Shown here one piece after another: positions 51,107 through 59,702 of a stretch of 64,000 nt of DNA. Source of the stretch: Candidatus Raymondbacteria bacterium RIFOXYA2_FULL_49_16 (GTDB lineage: Bacteria; Fibrobacterota; OXYB2-FULL-49-7; XYB2-FULL-49-35); NCBI GenBank assembly GCA_001789205.1, contig MFYT01000071.1:50434-114433 (forward strand), given 5' to 3'. A model generated the notes under the pieces. It made no database searches. It was given only the letters and a program-made list of their open reading frames with translations, and was not told the DNA's origin. The first letter of the stretch is position 1; each line of letters opens with the position of its first letter. A program made the position numbers and the translations under genes.

Positions 51107-52219
51107 TTGAAAAGAATAGGAATAACCGGCGCCAATGGGTTTATGGGTATAAACCTGAGAAATTATTTCAAGTGCCATTACCCTGAAACTGAAATTGTCA
51201 GCATTAGCCGAGAATCATTTAAAAATAAAGATCAAATTCGTGCATTTGTTTTAAAATGCGATGCTATTGTCCATTTGGCAGGTTTAAACCGTGGGCTGGA
51301 TGATGAAGTTTATAAAACAAATATTGGCCTGGCTGACGATTTGATTAGTGCGTGTTCTGCCCAGAAAAAATATCCCTACATTGTGTTTGCATCATCCCCG
51401 CATGAGTCACGCCAAACTGGATATGGCCGTTCCAAAAAAGAGGCTCGAATTAAATTCTCGGAAATGGCAAAACAGAATAATTCCGGGTTTTCTGGCCTTA
51501 TTATTCCCAATACTTTTGGCCCTTTTGGGCGGCCTTTCCACAACTCTGTGATTTCAACCTTCTGCCATCAGGTCGTAATAGGCCAGGAACCTGTTGTGGA
51601 TGTGGACGCAAGTTTGGGATTTGTATATATGGATACTGTATCCAAATGCATTGCACAATCCATTGACGAACGGAGAAATGCGCCAGAAATAGCAATTAAG
51701 TCTGATTTTCAAGTTCAAATAAGTCAAATTAGAAATTTGCTTTTAGAATTCAAGACAAAATATTCTGGCGCTGGCATTGTCCCTTTATTTGCTGATGATT
51801 TTGCACTGCGTCTTTTCAATACCTTCAGGACGTTTATTCCTGCTTCACATTATCCATTTAAACTTGAAAGAAAAGAAGATGCTCGTGGGTATCTCGTAGA
51901 AACCATTAAATCTTTTATGGGCGGGCAATGTTTCTTTTCAATGACGCATCCTGGCATCACCCGTGGCAACCATTATCATACCAGAAAGTTTGAACGGTTT
52001 TGTGTTTTGCAAGGCGAGGGGTTGATTCGGTTACGTAGGATAGATCAGGCTGTTTCCATCGATTATAAGGTATCGGGGAATGAGCCTTCTGTCGTGGATA
52101 TGCCTATTTGGCATACGCATAACATTACAAATACCGGAACAACCCCAATGCTTACACTTTTTTGGTCCAATGAAATTTTTAACCCGAATGATCCGGATAC
52201 CTTTATGGAGGCTGTATGA
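51107..52219 (+). CDS. fnlB: UDP-2-acetamido-2,6-dideoxy-L-talose reductase type (FnlB/WbjC/CapF)
   Basis: 370 residues from TTG 51107 (AAGGCAGG upstream). N-terminal SDR (GITGANGFMGINLRNYF, DAIVHLAGLNRG, YGRSKKEARIKF) and C-terminal cupin (GITRGNHYHTRKFERFCVLQGEG). This two-domain order is specific to FnlB/CapF, which reduces the keto sugar on the path to UDP-L-FucNAc. An fnlA gene is not in the window. Confidence 0.9.
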   Translation: MKRIGITGANGFMGINLRNYFKCHYPETEIVSISRESFKNKDQIRAFVLKCDAIVHLAGLNRGLDDEVYKTNIGLADDLISACSAQKKYPYIVFASSPHESRQTGYGRSKKEARIKFSEMAKQNNSGFSGLIIPNTFGPFGRPFHNSVISTFCHQVVIGQEPVVDVDASLGFVYMDTVSKCIAQSIDERRNAPEIAIKSDFQVQISQIRNLLLEFKTKYSGAGIVPLFADDFALRLFNTFRTFIPASHYPFKLERKEDARGYLVETIKSFMGGQCFFSMTHPGITRGNHYHTRKFERFCVLQGEGLIRLRRIDQAVSIDYKVSGNEPSVVDMPIWHTHNITNTGTTPMLTLFWSNEIFNPNDPDTFMEAV

Positions 52220-53373
52220 TGGCAAAACGTTTGAAGGTAATGACTTTCCTGGGTACCAGGCCGGAGATTATCAGGCTTGCAAAAGTTATCCAGCTTTTAG
52301 ATAATAAGGTTGATCATAAGCTGGTCCATACAGGACAGAATTATGACTACGAGCTTAATCAGATATTTTTTAAAGATTTGGGGCTGAAAAAGCCTGATTA
52401 TTTCTTGGAAGTAAATACGTCTTCATTGGGTATAGTGCTGGGTGAAATATTAATAAAATCTGAAAAAGTATTATTGCAAGAAAAACCCGATGCAGTGCTG
52501 ATTCTTGGAGATACCAACAGCAGTATTGCGTGTATTATTGCCAAACGGCTTCGTATTCCTATTTTCCATATGGAGGCTGGCAACAGGTGCTTTGATGCAA
52601 ATGTGCCAGAAGAAATTAACAGAAAGGTCATTGATCATCTTGCTGACTTCAATCTTGTCTATACAGAACATGCGCGCAGACATCTTTTGTCTGAAGGTCT
52701 GCCGCATCGCAGGATTTATCTGACAGGTTCACCGTTGTGCGAGGTTTTAAACGAGTATTTGCCACGAATTAAGCGATCTTCGATTATGCGTCAATTAAAG
52801 CTGAAAAAAGGCGCATTTTTCTTAATGAGTGCCCATCGTGAGGAAAATGTGGATAATCAACAGAATCTGAAGCGTATTCTGTCTGCAATGAACGCACTTG
52901 TAGAAAAGTATGGTTATCCTATGGTCGTTACAACCCATCCACGGACACGCAAACGGCTGGAAGCGTTGAAAGGATTCAAGATTGACTCCAGAATATCGTT
53001 CTTAAAACCATTTGGCTTTTTTGATTATGTTAGACTTCAGATGGATGCTGCGTGCACTTTATCTGACAGTGGAACCATCAGCGAGGAATCATCGATACTC
53101 AGGTTTCCTGCAGTGACGATTCGCAATGCCATTGAACGGCCAGAGGCTATGGATACTGGGAGTATCATCATGACCGGGCATGACATGGATACGATAGTTA
53201 ATGCGGTTTCATTGGCTTTAGATGAGACAACGGAACGTAAATTTACAAGTTTGCCAACGGATTATGCTATTCGTGATACCTCATGGAGAGTGCTAAAACT
53301 TATTTTAGGACTTTCAAAGTTGTCAAATAGATGGGCGAATATTGCGCCGGAAACTGAAATTACATATAAATAA
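52216..53373 (+). CDS. fnlC: UDP-N-acetylglucosamine 2-epimerase family (FnlC/WbjD)
   Basis: 385 residues. MTFLGTRPEIIRLAKVIQLL, TGQNYDYELNQIFF, VLILGDTNSSIA, MEAGNRCFD and SDSGTISEESSIL are hallmarks of non-hydrolysing UDP-GlcNAc 2-epimerases. After fnlB it is expected to be the C2 epimerase forming UDP-L-FucNAc. Overlaps fnlB by four bases. Confidence 0.92.
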   Translation: MMAKRLKVMTFLGTRPEIIRLAKVIQLLDNKVDHKLVHTGQNYDYELNQIFFKDLGLKKPDYFLEVNTSSLGIVLGEILIKSEKVLLQEKPDAVLILGDTNSSIACIIAKRLRIPIFHMEAGNRCFDANVPEEINRKVIDHLADFNLVYTEHARRHLLSEGLPHRRIYLTGSPLCEVLNEYLPRIKRSSIMRQLKLKKGAFFLMSAHREENVDNQQNLKRILSAMNALVEKYGYPMVVTTHPRTRKRLEALKGFKIDSRISFLKPFGFFDYVRLQMDAACTLSDSGTISEESSILRFPAVTIRNAIERPEAMDTGSIIMTGHDMDTIVNAVSLALDETTERKFTSLPTDYAIRDTSWRVLKLILGLSKLSNRWANIAPETEITYK

Positions 53374-53385
53374 TAAGGGGTTATT

Positions 53386-54210
53386 ATGGACAATGCAAAA
53401 GAACTATATCTTGATTTATTAAAAAAAGCATTGACCTTTTATCTATGGGAAGACCGTGCTGCTGCAAAACTCTTGTTTGAACCGCAAAACCCAATAAAAA
53501 AAGCCATCTTTGACAGATTTCTTGGTTATTTAAAGAAAAGACATATGCAGTTGGCGAATTTTTCCGAATTTGATCCCGAGAAAAGGAAGAATGGATTGGA
53601 TTGGCCGCTGATGGCGGATACTATGATTGGTTTAAAAAGGTTGGATAATATCCAATTTTGCGTTGAATCCGTTATCAAAGACAAAATTCCGGGTGATCTG
53701 ATTGAAACTGGAGTTTGGCGTGGTGGGGCTATCATTTTCATGCGTGCAATTCTAAAGGCACATGGGGTAACGGATCGTGTGGTGTGGGCCGCAGATTCGT
53801 TTGAAGGTTTGCCAGCACCGGATGTAGAAAAATACCCTGCTGATGCTGGTTCCAGATTTCATCAGTTCAAGGTTCTTCAGGTTACATTGGAAAGCGTTAA
53901 AGCAAATATTGAAAAATATGGAATGTTGGATGATCAGGTTAAATTTCTTAAGGGATGGTTTACGGATACGCTTCCTGGTGCGCCTATAAAAAATCTGGCT
54001 GTTTTACGGCTTGATGGCGATATGTATGAATCAACAATGGATGGTCTGATAAATCTGTATCCAAAGGTTTCGAAAGGTGGATTTATCATTGTTGATGATT
54101 ATGGTATTGCGGAATGCCAAAAGGCAATCGATGATTATAGAAAACAAAATAGTGTCAATGATACGATTGTTAAAATAGATGCATCCAGCGTTTATTGGCG
54201 CCGACTTTGA
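53386..54210 (+). CDS. TylF/MycF-type methyltransferase family
   Basis: 274 residues. LIETGVWRGGAIIFMRAIL, ADSFEGLPAP, LRLDGDMYESTMDGL and FIIVDDYG identify the macrocin O-methyltransferase-like family with metal-binding aspartates. Likely methylates a sugar hydroxyl. Related in fold to the enzyme at 40763. GGGGTTATT gives a weak Shine-Dalgarno. Confidence 0.92.
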   Translation: MDNAKELYLDLLKKALTFYLWEDRAAAKLLFEPQNPIKKAIFDRFLGYLKKRHMQLANFSEFDPEKRKNGLDWPLMADTMIGLKRLDNIQFCVESVIKDKIPGDLIETGVWRGGAIIFMRAILKAHGVTDRVVWAADSFEGLPAPDVEKYPADAGSRFHQFKVLQVTLESVKANIEKYGMLDDQVKFLKGWFTDTLPGAPIKNLAVLRLDGDMYESTMDGLINLYPKVSKGGFIIVDDYGIAECQKAIDDYRKQNSVNDTIVKIDASSVYWRRL

Positions 54211-54271
54211 AAATCATTAATGGAATTTGAAATGTGCCCCGTCTCATTTTTTAAAATTTTGGAAAATAATT

Positions 54272-55156
54272 ATGTCACGTATTAACTTGATGGAAAAATT
54301 TGGAAAAATTATTGAAGACTCTAATAAGACTGGTCTGTCAAGATTCATTACTCAACTCAATAAAAGGGCAATTGCGTCTTTGTTTTGCCGGGTAGCACTT
54401 TTTACTGGGAAAAGTCAGTATTTGAATGCGCATTTGTTTTGGGGTCAGAAAATGCGAGTTCGTTTTCCCGAAGAGGTTTCCTGGTCAATTTATCGTAATG
54501 GTTTTTTTGAAGAAGACATGACCCGATTTTTTATTAGTTTTATTAAGCCAGGAATGCGGGTTTTAGATATTGGTGGTCATTTTGGTTATTTCACTCTTTT
54601 GGCATCAGAACTTGTAGGTCCTGATGGTTATGTCGCTGTTTTTGAACCAACTCCACGGACACGCGAATTGCTTCAAAAGAATGTTGCGGATAAGGGAAAT
54701 GTTACTGTGCATGAAAATGCATTTTCTGACATTCCTGGGGAAATAACTTTTCATGATTATGGGGAGAAATACTGCGCTTTTAATTCGTTTAATCAAGGAC
54801 GATCCGATGTGTTGCTCGGAGGAAAAGTAAAATCATCTACTTTAACCGTCAATGCCGTTGTGCTTGATAGCTTTACGGGTGTTGTAGCACATGAACCGGA
54901 TTTTATTAAAATAGATGCGGAAGGCGCTGAATTGTCGATTCTTCGTGGCGGCAAGCAATTGCTAAAGCAAAAGCATCCCGTAATAGCTATTGAGTGCGGA
55001 GGTGCGGATAAAGAAAGTCTTATAAAGCAAGAAGAATTGTTTGCGCTGATGATAGAGCTGGGTTATAAATGTTTCCAGTTTACCGGGGCTAGTTTGTGCA
55101 AAATTCATAAGCTGCCAGACTTCTATAAAAACGTTGTTTTTATTTATGAAAAGTAG
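54272..55156 (+). CDS. FkbM-family methyltransferase
   Basis: 294 residues from ATG 54272; an in-frame TTG at 54227 would extend the N-terminus. VLDIGGHFGYFTLLASELVG is the SAM site, FEPTPRTRELLQKNV follows, and FIKIDAEGAELSILRGG is the FkbM signature. Methylates a hydroxyl of a glycan or polyketide. Confidence 0.9.
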   Translation: MSRINLMEKFGKIIEDSNKTGLSRFITQLNKRAIASLFCRVALFTGKSQYLNAHLFWGQKMRVRFPEEVSWSIYRNGFFEEDMTRFFISFIKPGMRVLDIGGHFGYFTLLASELVGPDGYVAVFEPTPRTRELLQKNVADKGNVTVHENAFSDIPGEITFHDYGEKYCAFNSFNQGRSDVLLGGKVKSSTLTVNAVVLDSFTGVVAHEPDFIKIDAEGAELSILRGGKQLLKQKHPVIAIECGGADKESLIKQEELFALMIELGYKCFQFTGASLCKIHKLPDFYKNVVFIYEK

Positions 55157-55210
55157 AAGTAGCGACATGTTCATAATGTTGCCATATGCTGCGGAGGTTG
55201 TTTTTTATCT

Positions 55211-56434
55211 ATGAACCAGCCGTTGCTTAGTGTGGTTGTCCCAACAAAACGAAGTCGGCTTGATGAGCTTTCCCGGCAAGCTATTGCGAGTGCGCTGTCT
55301 ATTGCCTCGCCGAACATCGAGATCGTGCTCCATGTTGATGATGACTTGCAAGGGAACCAACATGCAATAGATGTGCCCACTTTTGCGGCAACTTTTCAGG
55401 ATTCGCGAATTCGCTGGTTTCTAAACCCAGAACCGCTTACAATGACCCAAAATTGGGAAATGGCGATTGGTCGTGCAACAGGGGAGTATCTAATCATTAT
55501 TGGCGACGACGATTCCATAAGGCCAGAGGTGCTGCAATTCGCAGAATGGGCAAAAAAGCATAATTTGGATAACGTGTTAGGGAATGGCAATGTTCAATAC
55601 TATTGGCCAAGCTACCCAGCTATTAAAAATGCAGGTACCGTAATCGGTCTGGATATAAATGGGAGGATATCTTTTCCCGATATTAAAAAGACCATAATAA
55701 AGAATTCTTTTGGTCCCAAAATGCTGCATTATCAGCTACAACCTGAAATTTACCATGGGCTTGTAAGACGATCTACGCTTGAACGGATGAAGGCAGTAAC
55801 AGGGCGATATGTTGGCAGTGCCATTCCGGATCTGTATTTTGCTTTTGCATTTGCACCATTTGTAAAAAAATATGCGATTGTTGATTACCCTTTTAGTCTT
55901 GCCGGTTATTCAATGAAAGGCAATTCAGGAAAATTTAAAAAGAACGCTGTTTCCATTGAACAAAAGAATTATACATTGGAAAAATGGCCTTCATCAATCC
56001 CCCAAACCAAGGATTTTGTAAGCTTATATGCCAAGTGCAAACTTGATGCCTATAAAGATTCAGGCCAGGAGCATTTGATAAAGAATATGCAGCCTTTTGC
56101 AGTATATGCCCAATGTTTTTTAAATTCACCTCATTCCATGACCCGGTTTAAAAATTTACGCGGTCAATTCCGTACATATCTTCAGGAAGAAAAGATATTT
56201 TCAATCGCAGGATTTACACGTTTGTTCCTCTGGATTCTTTATTACATAATAGTCCGTATTAACCTGAAAATGCCTTATGCTCTGCATCTTTTCGAACGCG
56301 AGCATAATGTTATTTATAAAAAGAAGCCTGATTTTAAATATAAAGCTGAAACAATTGAAGAGGCCAATGGTAAGCTGACTGAATGGCTGCTTGCCAAGGG
56401 CTTGACAGTGCAAAAAGTTCTTTTCCGTGCTTGA
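55211..56434 (+). CDS. Family 2 glycosyltransferase
   Basis: 407 residues. LSVVVPTKRSRLDELSRQAI and IGDDDSIRPEVL give the GT-A fold. The N-terminal domain is similar to that at 48872. The C-terminal third is amphipathic and may be membrane-associated. Ends the glycan cluster. Confidence 0.9.
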   Translation: MNQPLLSVVVPTKRSRLDELSRQAIASALSIASPNIEIVLHVDDDLQGNQHAIDVPTFAATFQDSRIRWFLNPEPLTMTQNWEMAIGRATGEYLIIIGDDDSIRPEVLQFAEWAKKHNLDNVLGNGNVQYYWPSYPAIKNAGTVIGLDINGRISFPDIKKTIIKNSFGPKMLHYQLQPEIYHGLVRRSTLERMKAVTGRYVGSAIPDLYFAFAFAPFVKKYAIVDYPFSLAGYSMKGNSGKFKKNAVSIEQKNYTLEKWPSSIPQTKDFVSLYAKCKLDAYKDSGQEHLIKNMQPFAVYAQCFLNSPHSMTRFKNLRGQFRTYLQEEKIFSIAGFTRLFLWILYYIIVRINLKMPYALHLFEREHNVIYKKKPDFKYKAETIEEANGKLTEWLLAKGLTVQKVLFRA

Positions 56435-56496
56435 ACATAGGCGATAAAAGGCTTTATATTGACGATAGAACAGGAATTTTCAACAAAGGGTAGTTT

Positions 56497-56886
56497 ATGA
56501 GCATTTTTAAAGTTGAGATCACAGTAGCCAATCCTAAAAAAGAGGAATTGTGTTCAGCGCCAATCGAAGGATTGGTGGATACCGGCTCTGAATTGACATG
56601 GCTGCCCGGGGAAGTGTTGCAATTGATCGGCATAACTCCACTGCGCAAAAAAACATTTCTTACGGCAACTGGTGACCGGATAGAGCGTGAAGTCGGTTAT
56701 GCCATTTTACGGGTAGATAAATTTGAAACCATTGATGAGGTTGTTTTTGGCCAAAAAGGGGACTTGATACTCCTGGGGGTCAGGACACTGGAAGGTTTTG
56801 CGGTCATGGTCGACAATATAGGCCACCGCCTGGTCGCCAGCGCTTCACTGGCGGTTTCGGCAAGGATCGGGAAAGAATTCCAATGA
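56497..56886 (+). CDS. Retropepsin-like aspartic protease, clan AA
   Basis: 129 residues. The active-site motif is VDTGSELTWLP with D28-T29-G30, and LLGVRTLEGFAVMVD provides the second conserved strand. Bacterial single-domain proteins of this kind are small soluble proteases or toxin-like hydrolases of unknown function. A short fragment of its region LLGVRTLE recurs at 58046, so it is part of the accessory island. Confidence 0.88.
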   Translation: MSIFKVEITVANPKKEELCSAPIEGLVDTGSELTWLPGEVLQLIGITPLRKKTFLTATGDRIEREVGYAILRVDKFETIDEVVFGQKGDLILLGVRTLEGFAVMVDNIGHRLVASASLAVSARIGKEFQ

Positions 56887-57065
56887 CTTTGCGTGGCGCC
56901 TAGAATATGACATCAGTTCGGGAATCTATTGAAGATTGGCGCTAACTGGGAAATCAATCTGGTTTAAACAGGTCGAGTCTTTCATTCAATCAGTGTGGAT
57001 ATGCGGACCAAGTAAAAATCGTTGGTTCCTTATTCTGCTCTTCCCCGGCATTAGTCCTGGCCGTG

Positions 57066-57095
57066 CCTTTGGCCTTAACCTCAACCTTGACCTTT
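57066..57095 (+). repeat. Hexamer array before capA 3' fragment 1
   Basis: Four or five RRCCTY units on the + strand. It precedes the remnant of the capA 3' end at 57113. The 170 bases before it (56887-57060) hold no recognised gene. Confidence 0.85.
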
Positions 57096-57112
57096 CTCCA
57101 TGACAAAATCTT

Positions 57113-57226
57113 TTATGCCTTTGCGTTGCGTTTAATTGCTCTGAAAAATCCTGAAATGAGTATCGATATGTGATGCGGTTTTAGTGTCATCAGCCGCTGC
57201 AAAAACCACTTCAAACCACCTCACTG
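57113..57226 (-). pseudogene. capA 3' fragment 1
   Basis: About 114 bases on the minus strand encoding GGLKWFLQRLMTLKPHHISIL, FFRAIKRNAKA and a stop, matching the C-terminal end of the intact capA at 59703. Confidence 0.92.
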
Positions 57227-57259
57227 CTTACAGGTAAGCCGTAAAGCCGTACATACTAT

Positions 57260-57288
57260 TTGACAACCATAGCAGATATTGCAATATT
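57260..57288 (+). promoter_or_regulatory. Sigma70-like promoter with overlapping palindrome
   Basis: TTGACA at 57260-57265, 17 bases, AATATT at 57283-57288. ATATTGCAATAT (57276-57287) is a perfect palindrome overlapping the -10, a likely operator for the HTH protein encoded at 57320. Confidence 0.65.
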
Positions 57289-57319
57289 AGGATTATAACA
57301 CTGATGGAAAGGTTGCGTT

Positions 57320-57640
57320 ATGAACCGGAAAAAAAAGCTGTCATTATCGGAAACCGTTAGAGAAGCAATACGCGCGCTGGGGCACGTCCAGGACGTTAAA
57401 GAGACCATGAGGGAATTTGATGCGCTGCAATACAAGGAACCACGAAACTATACAACGCATGATATTGTTGCGCTTCGTACCAGGAAAATGCACATGAGCC
57501 AGGCTGTCTTTGCCTCTGTTTGTAATGCCAAGATTTCTACGGTGCAGAAATGGGAAAGGGGCGTCTCGAAGCCAACCCCGCCCGTTTACCGTCTCTTTCA
57601 ACTTATAGAAAATGATGCTCTGGAGCTTATTCATCGGTAA
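57320..57640 (+). CDS. HTH antitoxin, HigA/NadS-like
   Basis: 106 residues. The C-terminal HTH is clear: VALRTRKMHMSQAVFASVCN and STVQKWERGVSKPTPPVYRL. Such proteins repress their own operon and neutralise a RelE/HigB-type toxin, but no toxin gene is adjacent here. A palindrome overlaps its promoter. Confidence 0.85.
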   Translation: MNRKKKLSLSETVREAIRALGHVQDVKETMREFDALQYKEPRNYTTHDIVALRTRKMHMSQAVFASVCNAKISTVQKWERGVSKPTPPVYRLFQLIENDALELIHR

Positions 57641-57812
57641 ATAAGGGTGTCGGCCAGATTCGGGCGAAAACTGTCACACCGGATGGGCCTTGACTTTCTT
57701 TCCCAGTTTTACCCTCGGCCCGTCCGAACCCATGTGCTTTGGCGGGCAAAAGAAATTATATTATAACTAGTCGTTGAAATTATCTGTCTGGCTTAAATAT
57801 TGGAGATTCCCT

Positions 57813-58010
57813 ATGAAACAAGCCGAAATGAAATCAATCAAGAGGATGCGAATCGCCGATAAAATTCAAAAAATATCAGATTTGTGGGACAACATCCCTG
57901 ATAAAGAGGCTGCGCTTCCCATACCTGCCTGGCATTTGACCGAATTAAAGAAAAGACACGCTGCCATTGAAAAAAAACCGGAAGATTACTCTCTCTTGAT
58001 GAATTCGTAA
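57813..58010 (+). CDS. Addiction-module component protein
   Basis: 65 residues from ATG 57813. KIQKISDLWDNIPDKEAALPIPAWHLTELKKRHAAIE resembles the short antitoxins of the addiction-module family (TIGR02574). These normally precede a RelE/ParE toxin; only a few codons of possible toxin sequence follow, so the toxin is missing. Region 57641-57812 has no clear gene. Confidence 0.75.
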   Translation: MKQAEMKSIKRMRIADKIQKISDLWDNIPDKEAALPIPAWHLTELKKRHAAIEKKPEDYSLLMNS

Positions 58011-58045
58011 ACCGGTATGAGTTTAGTTCATGACTTACGGGATTA

Positions 58046-58100
58046 CTTCTGGGGGTCAGGACCCTGGAAGATTGACGACAATTTTCCAATTTTGATTGCT
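58046..58100 (+). pseudogene. Chimeric scar of protease and ATPase gene fragments
   Basis: TTCTGGGGGTCAGGACCCTGG matches the protease gene near 56770, and GACGACAATTTTCC just after matches the ATPase gene near 59567. It is a short join of two genes of this island. Confidence 0.6.
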
Positions 58101-58234
58101 AAAGATGTAATAAATAAGCTTTATTTTACATCTATGGTGCAAGATATAGCCACTATCTTATATATATTAAATAAAACACAGTAAATTTTATATTACATGT
58201 CATTTTTTCGTTTAATCACAATGAGTATAATTAC

Positions 58235-58400
58235 CCGCAGCTTGCTGCGGCTTCGCAAAACATGGAACTCGCCCCCCTTTTAAAAGGAGAGGGGGTTTGC
58301 GATATTTTTCTCCCCCTTCTCTTTCCAAGAGAAGGGGGTTGGGGGATGAGTTCCAGGTCAAGTCCTACGCGATACCCCGATACCCTGTAGCTTGCTGCGG
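58235..58400 (+). repeat. Palindromes and G/C-rich dispersed repeat
   Basis: CCCGCAGCTTGCTGCGG at about 58235-58251, a C-rich/G-rich palindrome with CCCCCCTTTTAAAAGG at 58270-58285, another with TCTCCCCCTTCTCTT and AAGAGAAGGGGGTTGGGGG at about 58310-58345, and TAGCTTGCTGCGGGG at 58388-58402. No coding potential. The region 58101-58230 is AT-rich without a visible gene. Confidence 0.85.
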
Positions 58401-58427
58401 GGTGATTCATTTATGATTAAAATATTA

Positions 58428-58457
58428 TTGATTGCTGTATCATATTTTAATTATACT
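58428..58457 (+). promoter_or_regulatory. Putative promoter giving a near-leaderless transcript
   Basis: TTGATT, 18 bases, TATACT at 58452-58457. The predicted start site is only about six bases before ATG 58470, and no Shine-Dalgarno is present. Confidence 0.5.
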
Positions 58458-58469
58458 TAAATTAAAAAT

Positions 58470-59675
58470 ATGCACACATATATACCCAGGCAACTATACC
58501 TTAATAAAATCAGGCCCTTCCAGGGTACGGACCTTATTAAAGTCATTGTTGGCCAGCGCCGCGTTGGCAAAAGTTATATGCTATACCAGGTGATAGATTC
58601 CATCCGCAAACATAATCCGAAGATAAAAATCATCTATGTAAATAAAGAAGAGCATCAATTCGGACCGATTAAGGACGCGAATTCGCTCATTAAGTATGTG
58701 GAGGAACAGACGGGCGGCAGGGGCCGCAAAGTTTTGCTCATTGATGAAATTCAGGATATCAAAGGTTTCGAATCCGCGTTGCGGAGTTTTGCCGCGACCG
58801 GCAGGTATGATATTTATTGCACAGGCAGCAATGCCGCGATGTTCGCAAGCGAGGTGGCCCATCATCTTTCCGGACGGTATATTGAGCGGAAAATATTTGG
58901 GCTGTCCTATTCAGAACATCTGCAGTTTCACGGTTTGAAGGATTCGAATGATTCATTTATGCGGTATGTCCGCTATGGCGGCCTTCCATACCTCATCCAC
59001 CTTCCAAAAGACGATGAAAAGGTAATCTACGACTATTTAAAAAATATTTATGCTACGATTCTTTTTAAAGATATTGTTGCCAGGCACAGTATCCGGGATG
59101 TGGCTTTTCTTGAGCGGTTGGTCCTCTATGTTGCGGATAATGTGGGCAGTCTTGTGTCCGCGAAAAAGATCAGTGATTTCCTGAAGTCCCAGAAAACAGA
59201 GATATCACCCATTGTAGTATTGAATTACCTTTCCTACCTCTGTTCCGCATTCTTCCTTTTTAAGGTGCCTCGGATGGATATCAAGGGCAAAAAAATATTT
59301 GAGGTGAACGAGAAATATTACTTTGAGGATTTGGGATTGCGGCATTCGCTTGTTGGTTACAATGCAAATGATATCGGAAAAGTGCTGGAAAATATTGTGT
59401 ATCTTCACCTTTGTATTGCCGGATATGATGTATATGTGGGACAGGGCAGGAATTATGAAATTGATTTCGTTGCGCTTCGGGGCGGGGAACGCATGTACGT
59501 GCAGGTCGCATACCAGATAGCCGGCGATTCGACCCATGATCGCGAGTTCGGCAATTTACTGAAAATTGATGACAATTTTCCGAAAATTGTTGTTTCTATG
59601 GACGAGGCGGCCGGTGGAACATACAAAGGCATTCAACACCTGCATGTCAGGGAATTTTTATTGAAACTCACGTAG
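58470..59675 (+). CDS. ATPase with DUF4143 C-terminal domain
   Basis: 401 residues. Walker A (IVGQRRVGKSYM), Walker B (LLIDEIQDI), YCTGSNAAMFA sensor region, LSGRYIERKI, then the DUF4143 restriction-like C-terminal part with GYDVYVGQGRNYEIDFVA. This family is abundant in archaea and bacteria with poorly known function and often counts as a solitary selfish or defence gene. The pseudogene at 9178 belongs to a related family. Confidence 0.9.
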   Translation: MHTYIPRQLYLNKIRPFQGTDLIKVIVGQRRVGKSYMLYQVIDSIRKHNPKIKIIYVNKEEHQFGPIKDANSLIKYVEEQTGGRGRKVLLIDEIQDIKGFESALRSFAATGRYDIYCTGSNAAMFASEVAHHLSGRYIERKIFGLSYSEHLQFHGLKDSNDSFMRYVRYGGLPYLIHLPKDDEKVIYDYLKNIYATILFKDIVARHSIRDVAFLERLVLYVADNVGSLVSAKKISDFLKSQKTEISPIVVLNYLSYLCSAFFLFKVPRMDIKGKKIFEVNEKYYFEDLGLRHSLVGYNANDIGKVLENIVYLHLCIAGYDVYVGQGRNYEIDFVALRGGERMYVQVAYQIAGDSTHDREFGNLLKIDDNFPKIVVSMDEAAGGTYKGIQHLHVREFLLKLT

Positions 59676-59702
59676 AAACGCAGGTTTGCCTCATGATTTC
59701 GA

